Assembly: GCA_023409265.1 (NCBI GenBank)
Contig: JAEYHZ010000018.1
Coordinates: 8,788 to 72,787 of the forward strand
DNA: 64,000 bases
From: Bacillota bacterium
Lineage (GTDB): Bacteria; Bacillota; Clostridia; Acetivibrionales; DSM-1351
Reading direction: 5' to 3'
This document shows, in pieces, positions 1-7,601 of the stretch (position 1 is the stretch's first letter; the number at the start of each line of letters is the position of its first letter). The position numbers and the translations under genes are program-made. The notes below the pieces were generated by a model. That model had not been told where the DNA came from. It saw nothing but the letters and a program-made list of their open reading frames with translations, and made no database searches.

Positions 1-62
1 CGATGTTCTGTAGAAATTTGTTGAAATTTGTAATTTTTTAGAATAAACTACTGGAGGAAGTT

Positions 63-2150
63 ATGAAAAATAATATTTTGGTTATCGGAGCTGGGTATGC
101 AGGTATACTGACAGCAAAAAAGTTAGCTAAAAAGTTCAAGAAGAATAATGACGTAACTATCACCATCATTGATAAGAATCCCTTTCACACCATGCTGACC
201 GAACTTCACGAAGTGGCAGCCAACCGTGTTGACGAGGACAGCATTAAAATAAGTTTAAAAAAGGTATTTGCAGGCAGAAAAGTTAATATTGTTATGGACG
301 AGGTAAAGTCCATCGACTTTAATAAACATAATGTAATTGGTGACAATAATCAATACAGCTACGATTACCTTGTAATCGCTGCCGGCTCCAAGCCGACATT
401 TTTTGGTGTCCCCGGCGCAGAAGAGTTCACATTCAAACTCTGGTCCTACCAGGATGCAGTGAAATTGAAGGATCATATTCATAACTCCTTTAGATTGGCA
501 GCTACTGAGACAAATATTGAAAAGAAGAAAAAGCTTCTTTCATTCTATGTTGTGGGTGCAGGTTTTACCGGTGTTGAAATGGTGGGTGAACTGGCAGAAT
601 ATGTTCCTCTGTTGTGTGAGAAATATGAAATCGACAGAGAACTTGTTGAAATTGTGAATGTCGATGTTCTGCAACGAGCTGTTCCAATACTACCGGAAAA
701 ACTTTCTGCAAAAGTAGAAAGACGTCTTGAAAAAATGGGCGTTAAACTAATGCTGAATACAGGAGTATGTGGCGTTGGTGCAGATTACATTGAAGTAAAA
801 AAAGATAACGCTTGTGTCAGATATTCTGCAGGGACCGTTGTCTGGACTGCAGGAATAGAAGGTTCAGATATAACAAATGAAGCTGCCAGGTCACTTGAAT
901 CAGTGAGCAGGGGCAGAATCAAAACCGATTCCTTCCTGAGATCAACTGATAATGATCACGTCTATATTGTTGGAGACAATATGTTCTATATACCTGAAGG
1001 GGAAGAAAGACCTGTTCCTCAGATGGTAGAAAATTGTGAGCATAGTGCTGCCACATGTGCAAATAATATATATTGTGCAATTACAGGAAAAGGAGAGATG
1101 GAGGTATACAAACCATCCTTCCACGGAGTCATGGTTTGTGTTGGCGGACGTTATGGCGTTGCAAGAGTTGGCCTGCCAAATCATATGTTTAACCTTCCGT
1201 CCTTCTTTGCAATGTTTGCAAAGCATTTTATAAACATTATTTACTTTATACAGGTATTAGGCTGGAACAAGATATTCAGCTATGTAAAGCATGAGTTCTT
1301 TACCATAAGGAACTGCCGCAGCTTTGTAGGAGGACATTTTTCCAACAGAACCCCAAGCTTCCTTCTTGTTGCACTAAGGGTATGGCTGGGTGCTGTGTGG
1401 CTGTTTGAAGGTATTATGAAGATTGCTGAAGGCTGGTTGACCGCACCTAAACTTAAAGGCTTTTTCGGCGGAGCCGATTCGTGGTATAATAGTATCCTCA
1501 AGGTAGCTACCGAAGCCACAAATGGTGCGGGTGCACAAGCAGGCAAGGCTGCTGTGGATGCTGTTTCGTCAGCAACCGGTGATGCAGCTGCAAGTACAGC
1601 CCAGGCAGCAGCAAGCACCGTACAGGCAGCCGTTGATGCAGTGTCTGCTGCAACGGGAGCGGCAACAGACGGAGCTGTGCAGCAAGCTGTAAAATCTGTT
1701 GGTACAGCCATTATGAACTTTGACTTTCTTGGTTTATTCCGTTTGATTTTTGTCAGCGGAAAGGACTTGGCTCATTCAACATTAAGTGATTATGCCTTTA
1801 GAATAGATGTACCTTTTATGAACTGGTTCTTAAGCAAATTTGTATTGGCCAATGATTCAGTTCAGATATTTATGCAGGGCTTCATTGTAATAGCAGAAAT
1901 TCTGATAGGTCTGGCACTTATCGGAGGACTGTTTACCACACCTGCATCAGCATTATCTTTGGTACTGCAGTTTATGTTTGTATGCACCACAGGTCTGTAT
2001 TTGGGAACCTTCTGGATGATATTTGCTGCAATTGCCGTATTGATAGGCGCTGGAAGAACCTTTGGACTTGACTACTATGCGATGCCGTTCTTAAAGAAAC
2101 AATGGAAGAGATTACCTATTGTGAGAAGGTTGTATATTTATAATGACTAA
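63..2150 (+). CDS. ndh2: Type II NADH:quinone dehydrogenase fused to a DoxX-like membrane domain
   Basis: Oxidises NADH with FAD and passes electrons to a membrane quinone. Seen: an N-terminal FAD Rossmann motif GAGYAG (residues 9-14), a second NAD-binding motif GAGFTG (about 165-170) and the FAD-contact motif VYIVGD (about 300-306). At 695 aa it is much longer than a plain NDH-2 (about 400). The extra C-terminus holds hydrophobic helices from about 440 on, resembling DoxX, interrupted by an Ala/Thr/Val-rich low-complexity stretch (about 482-545). It is the first visible gene of the run and overlaps the next gene by 8 bp. A C-terminal membrane extension is also known from the Listeria EET enzyme Ndh2. 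The start is the ATG after GGAGGAAG. The family is certain; the EET role is inferred from the neighbours. Confidence 0.9.
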   Translation: MKNNILVIGAGYAGILTAKKLAKKFKKNNDVTITIIDKNPFHTMLTELHEVAANRVDEDSIKISLKKVFAGRKVNIVMDEVKSIDFNKHNVIGDNNQYSYDYLVIAAGSKPTFFGVPGAEEFTFKLWSYQDAVKLKDHIHNSFRLAATETNIEKKKKLLSFYVVGAGFTGVEMVGELAEYVPLLCEKYEIDRELVEIVNVDVLQRAVPILPEKLSAKVERRLEKMGVKLMLNTGVCGVGADYIEVKKDNACVRYSAGTVVWTAGIEGSDITNEAARSLESVSRGRIKTDSFLRSTDNDHVYIVGDNMFYIPEGEERPVPQMVENCEHSAATCANNIYCAITGKGEMEVYKPSFHGVMVCVGGRYGVARVGLPNHMFNLPSFFAMFAKHFINIIYFIQVLGWNKIFSYVKHEFFTIRNCRSFVGGHFSNRTPSFLLVALRVWLGAVWLFEGIMKIAEGWLTAPKLKGFFGGADSWYNSILKVATEATNGAGAQAGKAAVDAVSSATGDAAASTAQAAASTVQAAVDAVSAATGAATDGAVQQAVKSVGTAIMNFDFLGLFRLIFVSGKDLAHSTLSDYAFRIDVPFMNWFLSKFVLANDSVQIFMQGFIVIAEILIGLALIGGLFTTPASALSLVLQFMFVCTTGLYLGTFWMIFAAIAVLIGAGRTFGLDYYAMPFLKKQWKRLPIVRRLYIYND

Positions 2151-3159
2151 CGAAAACGTGAAAAAACAGGATGACATTGAGTTGATTGTTTATGATGGAG
2201 CTTTGGAACTGGTAAGGGAAAAGGTAAACAAAGCATTATCCACTGCTCCTCTGATTATTCGTAAATATACCGAGCATCTTATGGCTTCTACAGGCAAATA
2301 CATCAGGGCAGTATCACTGCTCACATGTGCTCAAAACAGGGATGGACTGATTCATCCCAATGCAATAAGCTTTGCTGCTGCAATCGAGCTGCTGCACCTG
2401 GCGACACTGGTACATGATGATGTTATGGACAATGCAGGCGTTAGAAGAGGAAAGGTGACTCTTCAAAAAAAGTATGGAAAAAAAACAGCAGTTATATGCG
2501 GAGACTATCTGTTTAGTATCGCACTTAAAACAGGAGCTTCTGTCTCAAATAAAGAGGATTATATAAAGCTTAACATGCCGGACTATATCAGCAGAGTGTG
2601 TCTGGGTGAGCTGAACCAGCATATTAATAACGGATATCTGGATATATCCATATATAAATACTTTAAAATAATATCCGGAAAAACTGCGGCATTGTTTGAA
2701 GCCTCCTTTTGTGCCGGAGCAATTTTGAGCGGCTATGATAAAAACGGCAGGTTGGAGCAAGCTCCTGACAGTAATGATAAAACTGTCGGAAAATATAGGC
2801 GGTTGGGAAGGTACATCGGAATGATTTTTCAAATCCAGGATGATTGCCTGGATTTTGAGAAAACCGAAGATGTGGCTAAAAAACCGGTGCAATCGGACTA
2901 TCAGCAGGGAGTCGTCACATTGCCTCTGATACACGCCTTTAAGAACATGACGGGATTAAAAGAGAGGGCAAAACACCAAGAGCTTTCCAGGGAGGAAGTA
3001 AGTAGTGCGGTGGCTGAAACCGGCGGCCTGGACTTTACACATATGATAGCAAACAAGTATTATAAAAAATCAGTAAAGTTAATTGACGAACTTGATATTT
3101 CCCCGGATAAAAGGTCAAAGCTATTATATGTTCTCAATAAAGCGTATGGCAAATCCTGA
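2143..3159 (+). CDS. dmkB: Polyprenyl diphosphate synthase (quinone side-chain synthesis)
   Basis: A trans-isoprenyl diphosphate synthase that condenses isopentenyl diphosphate into the polyprenyl tail of a quinone. Seen: the first aspartate-rich motif DDVMD (D92, D93, D96) and the second DDCLD (D233, D234, D237), both intact, in a 338-aa protein of normal length. It starts inside the end of the NADH dehydrogenase gene (8-bp overlap), so translational coupling is likely. The prenyltransferase gene follows after 19 bp. This neighbour set points to a dedicated demethylmenaquinone branch (DmkB role) rather than a general housekeeping enzyme. Chain length cannot be read reliably from the sequence. 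Confidence 0.87.
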   Translation: MTNENVKKQDDIELIVYDGALELVREKVNKALSTAPLIIRKYTEHLMASTGKYIRAVSLLTCAQNRDGLIHPNAISFAAAIELLHLATLVHDDVMDNAGVRRGKVTLQKKYGKKTAVICGDYLFSIALKTGASVSNKEDYIKLNMPDYISRVCLGELNQHINNGYLDISIYKYFKIISGKTAALFEASFCAGAILSGYDKNGRLEQAPDSNDKTVGKYRRLGRYIGMIFQIQDDCLDFEKTEDVAKKPVQSDYQQGVVTLPLIHAFKNMTGLKERAKHQELSREEVSSAVAETGGLDFTHMIANKYYKKSVKLIDELDISPDKRSKLLYVLNKAYGKS

Positions 3160-3178
3160 TAATAGACAGGTGGATTGA

Positions 3179-4084
3179 ATGGTTTTAAAATTACTGGATT
3201 ATATTGAGATAAAAACAAAAATTACCAGCATCTTTGCATTTTTGCTGACATTGGCATACATCTTTTATCTCCACAAACCTATAAACTGGGGTTTAACTGT
3301 CATATTCTTTATTTCGATGTTTGTATTCGATCTGACTACAACTGCGATAAATAATTATATCGATACAAAAACAAACCACCAGACCCTACAATTTAGAAGA
3401 AAAAATGCTCTGATGATAATATATGTTTTATTTGCCCTATCAGCCGGCTTTGGTTTATATCTGGCATACCTTACCGATATTGTTGTTTTTTTACTGGGTG
3501 GAGTTTGCTTCCTATGCGGAGTATTTTATACATTCGGCCCGGTTCCAATATCCAGGCAGCCATTAGGCGAACTGTTTTCAGGGGTATTTTACGGGCTGTT
3601 TATACCATTCATACTTTTATATATAAACCTGCCCCGGGGAACATACCTTTCACTGCAGCTAAGTCTCAGTACTATCAGCATAGATCTGCATGTAATGCCG
3701 CTTTTGATTGTTATTTTTTTATCAATAATTCCTATGTGCACTACAGCAAATATAATGCTGGCAAATAATATATGTGATGTGGATAAGGATATTGCAGTCA
3801 TGCGTTATACGCTGCCTTACTATTTGGGAAACAGGGCATCACTGTATTTGTTTGCGGCGCTATACTACATTCCTTACGGGGCTGTTGTTTTGATGGTAGT
3901 TTTAAGAATGTTGTCGCCTATATGTCTAATCTCACTGTTTACACTCATATTGGTACAAAAAAATATTAATATTTTTTTCAAGCTGCAGGATAAAAGGCAG
4001 ACATTTATATGTTCAATTAAAAACTATGTGATAATTATGGCCAGTATAACATTTCTGATTTTTATCAGCGGTCTGATAGGCTAG
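3179..4084 (+). CDS. dmkA: UbiA-family prenyltransferase (probable DHNA prenyltransferase)
   Basis: An integral membrane prenyltransferase, likely joining 1,4-dihydroxy-2-naphthoate to a polyprenyl diphosphate to give demethylmenaquinone. Seen: 301 aa, many hydrophobic helices, a first Asp-rich site N58-N59-Y-I-D62 that is a weakened form of the usual NDxxDxxxD (Asn replaces two Asp), and a second site DVDKD (D200, D202, D204) that is intact. It lies between the polyprenyl synthase and the EetA-like gene. The family is clear; the exact acceptor is inferred from the locus. No other menaquinone genes are in the window, so the naphthoate precursor must come from elsewhere. Confidence 0.8.
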   Translation: MVLKLLDYIEIKTKITSIFAFLLTLAYIFYLHKPINWGLTVIFFISMFVFDLTTTAINNYIDTKTNHQTLQFRRKNALMIIYVLFALSAGFGLYLAYLTDIVVFLLGGVCFLCGVFYTFGPVPISRQPLGELFSGVFYGLFIPFILLYINLPRGTYLSLQLSLSTISIDLHVMPLLIVIFLSIIPMCTTANIMLANNICDVDKDIAVMRYTLPYYLGNRASLYLFAALYYIPYGAVVLMVVLRMLSPICLISLFTLILVQKNINIFFKLQDKRQTFICSIKNYVIIMASITFLIFISGLIG

Positions 4085-4096
4085 TAAGGTATGACG

Positions 4097-4130
4097 GCAG
4101 GAGCAGGTGCTTAAAATGCTGCTTTCCTGC
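4097..4130 (+). other. Intra-operon hairpin before eetA
   Basis: GCAGGA at 4097-4102 pairs with TCCTGC at 4125-4130, and GCAG at 4103-4106 pairs with CTGC at 4119-4122, in the 62-bp gap between dmkA and eetA. There is no T-tract, so it is not a typical terminator. It may tune mRNA stability between the two genes. Confidence 0.4.
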
Positions 4131-4146
4131 GGATCCTGGAGGAAAC

Positions 4147-4539
4147 ATGAAGTTTTTTAAAAAAAGTGATCTGATTCTTGTTTTAGCTATCCTAATAATT
4201 GGTATATTATCTATGTTTATATATAAATACAATTTTACCGGAAAGCCGGCAAGAGCTGAGATTTATTATAAATCCCAACTCATAAAAACAGTTGAGCTGG
4301 ATAAAGGAATAGATAAGGAATTTTCGATACCACAGAATGAAAATGTTATTTTCCATCTGGAAAAGGACGGCAGCATCTGTTTCGAACATTCCGACTGTCC
4401 CGATAAAATATGTGTTAAGACCGGTAAGCTTCATTCTGTGGGCCAATCTGCAGCATGCCTGCCAAACGAAATATTTTTGAAAATTGTACCTCAAGACAGC
4501 AGAAATGAGGATGACATAGACATAGTGGCAGGACAGTGA
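4147..4539 (+). CDS. eetA: NusG domain II-containing membrane-anchored protein, EetA-like
   Basis: A 130-aa protein with one N-terminal membrane helix (about residues 8-28) and a soluble domain of the NusG domain II type, predicted outside the cell. Seen: a cysteine pattern with CFEH, SDCPDK, ICVKTG and SAACLPN, typical of this family. The biochemical function is unknown. In the Listeria electron-transfer locus a protein of this kind (EetA) is needed for activity. The gene sits between the prenyltransferase and the Gx-type membrane protein here too. Start supported by CTGGAGGAAAC just upstream. The family is confident; the gene name rests on the context. Confidence 0.75.
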   Translation: MKFFKKSDLILVLAILIIGILSMFIYKYNFTGKPARAEIYYKSQLIKTVELDKGIDKEFSIPQNENVIFHLEKDGSICFEHSDCPDKICVKTGKLHSVGQSAACLPNEIFLKIVPQDSRNEDDIDIVAGQ

Positions 4540-4582
4540 TTGCAACAGTAGGTCGGCGCCATGGAAAGGGCTAAGGAAACAA

Positions 4583-5116
4583 ATGATTAATACAGATAAT
4601 ATCTCAAGAACAAAGCTTATGGTTTTAACGGCGTTACTTTTTGCTGTTGCTTTAGTTTTGTCGGTAGTTGAAAACTCATTGCCATCTATAAGTTTTTTTC
4701 TTCCGGTGCCGGGGGTAAAGCTGGGATTATCAAACATAGCAGTAATGTATGCTCTATTTTTTCTAAATAAAAAACCTGCTTTTATCATTGCAGTATTGAA
4801 AGCAACATTTGTTTTAATTACAAGAGGCCCCATGGCAGCACTTTTAAGCCTTTGCGGCGGGGTCCTGTCAGTCTTGATAATGACTGTACTGATATTTATT
4901 TTTAAAGAAAGGATATCCTATCTGGCTCTGAGTATTTTTGGATCAATAACTCACAATGTAGGACAATTTGTTGTTGTTTCATTAATTTATTCAGGGATTT
5001 ACCTTTGGGCGTATCTCCCTATCCTGCTTATTTCAGGCGTAATAGCAGGAATTGCAACAGCCACTCTTCTGAGATTTATTTTGCCGGCTTTCAACAGGCT
5101 GGTTTTAAATAAATAA
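4583..5116 (+). CDS. eetB: Gx transporter / heptaprenyl diphosphate synthase component I family, EetB-like
   Basis: A 177-aa polytopic membrane protein (about five helices) resembling the substrate-binding S-component fold of ECF transporters, often annotated as heptaprenyl diphosphate synthase component I. Seen: a short hydrophilic N-terminus, the helix LMVLTALLFAVALVLSVVE and the family stretch PVPGVKLGLSNIAVM. The gene follows the EetA-like gene by 43 bp and precedes the FMN lipoprotein by 30 bp. The Listeria EET locus has a counterpart (EetB). The substrate or partner is unknown. The ribosome binding site (GGGCTAAGGAAAC) is weaker than those of neighbouring genes. Confidence 0.75.
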   Translation: MINTDNISRTKLMVLTALLFAVALVLSVVENSLPSISFFLPVPGVKLGLSNIAVMYALFFLNKKPAFIIAVLKATFVLITRGPMAALLSLCGGVLSVLIMTVLIFIFKERISYLALSIFGSITHNVGQFVVVSLIYSGIYLWAYLPILLISGVIAGIATATLLRFILPAFNRLVLNK

Positions 5117-5146
5117 TAAATTAATATTCTATATGGAGGAACTACT

Positions 5147-6244
5147 ATGAAGAAATTACTTTCACTTGTACTGGTTTTAGTTCTGGCAGTGACCTTTGTT
5201 GCCGGCTGTGGATCAACAAGTTCTGAAACAAGCGCAGAATCCAGTGCTGCAAGCACTGCGGCAAGCTCAGAATCAAGTACAGCACCAAGCACTACAGCCA
5301 CTACTGAACCAAGCACTGCTGATGCAGTAAAAACAGGTCTTGCTGTAACCTCATCAATTGCAAAGTCAACTGATGCAGGAGAAAAAGACGGTCTGGCACA
5401 GGTTGACTCTGTTGTTGTAGCAGTTACTGTAGATAAGGACGGAAAAATAGTTAAGTGTGCAATTGACGCAGCTCAAACAAAAATAAACTTCTCTAAAGAA
5501 GGAAAAATTTTAACTGATAAAAAAACCACTGTCAAATCCAAACAGGAATTAGGAACTGAATATGGAATGCAGAAGGCTTCAAAGATCGGCAAAGAATGGA
5601 ATGAACAGGCTAATGCATTTGCTGACTACGTTGTTGGTAAAACAATTGATGAAGTAAAGGGTATTGCTGTTAATGAAGAAGGAGTTACAACAGACAAGGA
5701 ATTGTCAACTTCTGTTACTGTACATATTTCTGATTTCGTTAGCACCCTTGAAAAGGCAGTTAAGAATGCAAAAGATTTAGGTGCCAAAGCAAGTGACAAA
5801 CTTGGTCTTGGAGTGTCCACAAGCATTTCAAACTCTGCTGATGTTGGTGAAAAAGACGGTGTTGCCCAGGCTTACACCAACTATACTGCTACAACCTTTG
5901 ATGCTGCCGGTAAGGTTACAAGCTCTGTTATAGATGCATCACAGTCAAATGTGAACTTCAATAAGGAAGGAAAAATTACTTCTGATTTGAAAGCTCCTTT
6001 ACAGACAAAGGTAGAATTAGGTGAAGCGTATGGTATGAAGAAGGCGTCAAAAATCGGTAAAGAGTGGTCTGAACAATCAGATGCCTTCTCAAAATATGTT
6101 GTTGGAAAGACTGTAGATGAGATAAAAGGTATCGCAGTAAATGAAGAAGGTGTTCCAACGGTTGCTGATTTAACAAGTTCAGTAACTGTTCACATCACAG
6201 ATTTCACTAGCGTAATAGAAAAGGCTTCAAAAACTGCCAAGTAA
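5147..6244 (+). CDS. pplA: Surface FMN lipoprotein with two FMN-binding repeats, PplA-like
   Basis: Probable extracytoplasmic electron carrier carrying covalently bound FMN. Seen: a lipoprotein signal with lipobox VAGC (Cys21), a Ser/Thr/Ala-rich linker (about 22-60), then two repeats of about 145 aa sharing KDGK, GKEW, YVVGKT and KGIAVNEEGV. Each repeat ends in an ApbE-type acceptor motif: ELSTSVT with Thr191 in repeat 1 and DLTSSVT with Thr347 in repeat 2. Repeat 1 has Glu where the motif normally has Asp. The FMN transferase that would load it is encoded immediately downstream. Size and layout match PplA of the Listeria EET system. Preceded by GGAGGAACTACT. Confidence 0.85.
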   Translation: MKKLLSLVLVLVLAVTFVAGCGSTSSETSAESSAASTAASSESSTAPSTTATTEPSTADAVKTGLAVTSSIAKSTDAGEKDGLAQVDSVVVAVTVDKDGKIVKCAIDAAQTKINFSKEGKILTDKKTTVKSKQELGTEYGMQKASKIGKEWNEQANAFADYVVGKTIDEVKGIAVNEEGVTTDKELSTSVTVHISDFVSTLEKAVKNAKDLGAKASDKLGLGVSTSISNSADVGEKDGVAQAYTNYTATTFDAAGKVTSSVIDASQSNVNFNKEGKITSDLKAPLQTKVELGEAYGMKKASKIGKEWSEQSDAFSKYVVGKTVDEIKGIAVNEEGVPTVADLTSSVTVHITDFTSVIEKASKTAK

Positions 6245-6293
6245 AATGGAAAGTTATTTTTCATCATTACCAGGTAAATAAAAAGTATTTAAT

Positions 6294-6302
6294 TGGTATA
6301 AT
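6294..6302 (+). promoter_or_regulatory. Possible extended -10 promoter for fmnB
   Basis: TGGTATAAT (TGn plus TATAAT) lies 50 bp after pplA stops and just before the structured leader. No good -35 box is seen, as is usual for extended -10 promoters. It would give a transcript of fmnB with a leader of about 200 nt. Confidence 0.4.
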
Positions 6303-6308
6303 ATAATG

Positions 6309-6490
6309 AGGCAATAGATGTCCAGGGTCTGCCTGAGGGCATCTTTGCCTTGTTGAAATACATATAAGGTAAGAAATTTTTCTATAGACGAAAAACTTTC
6401 AAGAACGTGAAAACGTTCTATTGAACCTATACCTTATAAGACAAAAGTAAAAACAAACAGTTATGAGAGGTAGTTTTTGAACTACCTCTC
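6309..6490 (+). promoter_or_regulatory. Structured leader RNA candidate upstream of fmnB
   Basis: Three strong hairpins in the 267-bp gap between pplA and fmnB. (a) AGGCAA and AGATG at 6309-6320 pair with CATCT and TTGCCT at 6340-6350. (b) A 9-bp outer stem 6363-6371 / 6430-6438 encloses a 7-bp stem AGAACGT / ACGTTCT (6402-6408 / 6413-6419) closed by a GAAA tetraloop. (c) A perfect 10-bp hairpin 6465-6474 / 6481-6490 ends 10 nt before the fmnB ribosome binding site. None has a U-tract, so they are not terminators. The layout suggests a riboswitch-like or mRNA-stability element; no known riboswitch core was recognised. Confidence 0.5.
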
Positions 6491-6511
6491 AAACCTTATT
6501 GAGGTGAGAAT

Positions 6512-7561
6512 TTGTTTAAGAAGATTATTGCAACTTTATTGATTGTTTCATTTGCTTTAAATGTCGGTGCCTGCGGTGCCAACCAGGAAAAGAAACGCTA
6601 TGAGGCCCAGTTTCTCAAGCTTTTTGATACCGTGACACAAATTGTGGCATATTCGGACAGCAAGGAAGCTTTCACAAAGCATTCCCAGTTAATTTATGAT
6701 ACACTTAAGGAGTATCATCAGTTGTATGACATATATAATGACTATCCAGGTATAAATAATATTAAGACAATAAATGATAATGCAGGTATTAAGCCTGTCA
6801 AGGTAGATAAGAAAATTATTGACCTACTTCTTTTTGCGAAGAAGTGGTATAAAGATACAGATGGCAAATTGAATGTGGCTTTGGGAGCAGTTCTTAAAAT
6901 CTGGCATAAGCACAGGGAAGAGGGAATTGAAGATGAAGCCGCAGCAACACTCCCTGATATTGCGGAGTTGAAGGAAGCAAACAAACATACCGATATAAAT
7001 AAGGTAATAATTGATCAGGCAAACTCAACGGTTTTTCTGGAGGATCCCAAAATGAGTCTGGACGTTGGTGGTGTTGGAAAAGGATATGCCACCGAACAGG
7101 TTTGCCTTACTGCCATTAAGAACGGCTTTACTTCAGGCCTGATAAGTGTTGGTGGAAATGTCAGGGCCATTGGAGGTAAAGGTACACCCGAAAATATGTG
7201 GAATGTTGGAGTTCAAAATCCTGACAAGGAAAGTCAGACAAAAACCTTGAACGTGTTAAATTTAAATGATATGTCTCTGGTTTCAAGCGGGATATATGAA
7301 AGGTACTATGTTGTAAATGGGAAAAAATACCATCACATAATTGATCCTGATACTTTATTTCCTGCTGATAATTATGCACAGGTAACCATACTCTGCAAAG
7401 ATTCCGGAGTTGCCGATGCAATGGCAAAAGCAGCTTTTATACTCCCATTTGACAAAGCTCTGAAGTATATAAACAGTTACCCGGATGTAGAGGCAATGTG
7501 GGTTTTCAAAGATGGTACAATTAAATACAGTGATGGCTTTGAAAAGTTTTTAAAGAAGTAG
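6512..7561 (+). CDS. fmnB: FAD:protein FMN transferase (ApbE family), lipoprotein
   Basis: Transfers FMN from FAD onto a Thr of target proteins outside the cell, here most likely the PplA-like lipoprotein just upstream. Seen: a lipoprotein signal ending in VGAC (Cys21), FDTVTQI near the mature N-terminus, the ApbE core LDVGGVGKGYA, GLISVGGNVRAIGGK, HHIIDPDT and the metal-site region DSGVADAMAKAA. At 349 aa the length is usual for ApbE. Translation starts at TTG 6512 after the strong site GAGGTG (6501-6506). It has its own possible promoter and a structured leader, so it may be expressed separately from the upstream genes. An aldo/keto reductase follows after 40 bp. Confidence 0.9.
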   Translation: MFKKIIATLLIVSFALNVGACGANQEKKRYEAQFLKLFDTVTQIVAYSDSKEAFTKHSQLIYDTLKEYHQLYDIYNDYPGINNIKTINDNAGIKPVKVDKKIIDLLLFAKKWYKDTDGKLNVALGAVLKIWHKHREEGIEDEAAATLPDIAELKEANKHTDINKVIIDQANSTVFLEDPKMSLDVGGVGKGYATEQVCLTAIKNGFTSGLISVGGNVRAIGGKGTPENMWNVGVQNPDKESQTKTLNVLNLNDMSLVSSGIYERYYVVNGKKYHHIIDPDTLFPADNYAQVTILCKDSGVADAMAKAAFILPFDKALKYINSYPDVEAMWVFKDGTIKYSDGFEKFLKK

Positions 7562-7601
7562 TCTATACGGTATATAAATTTAAGATAAGAGGTGTGGGGG
7601 C

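Noticed and set aside
1280..1711. 143-aa minus-strand frame opposite ndh2
   Set aside because: It mirrors the alanine-rich repeat of Ndh2, and coding in the plus frame is well supported by domains.
4207..4833. 208-aa minus-strand frame across eetA and eetB
   Set aside because: It overlaps two well-supported genes and has no recognisable domain.
6309..6490. FMN riboswitch before fmnB
   Set aside because: The conserved RFN core words are absent, so only an unknown structured leader is claimed.
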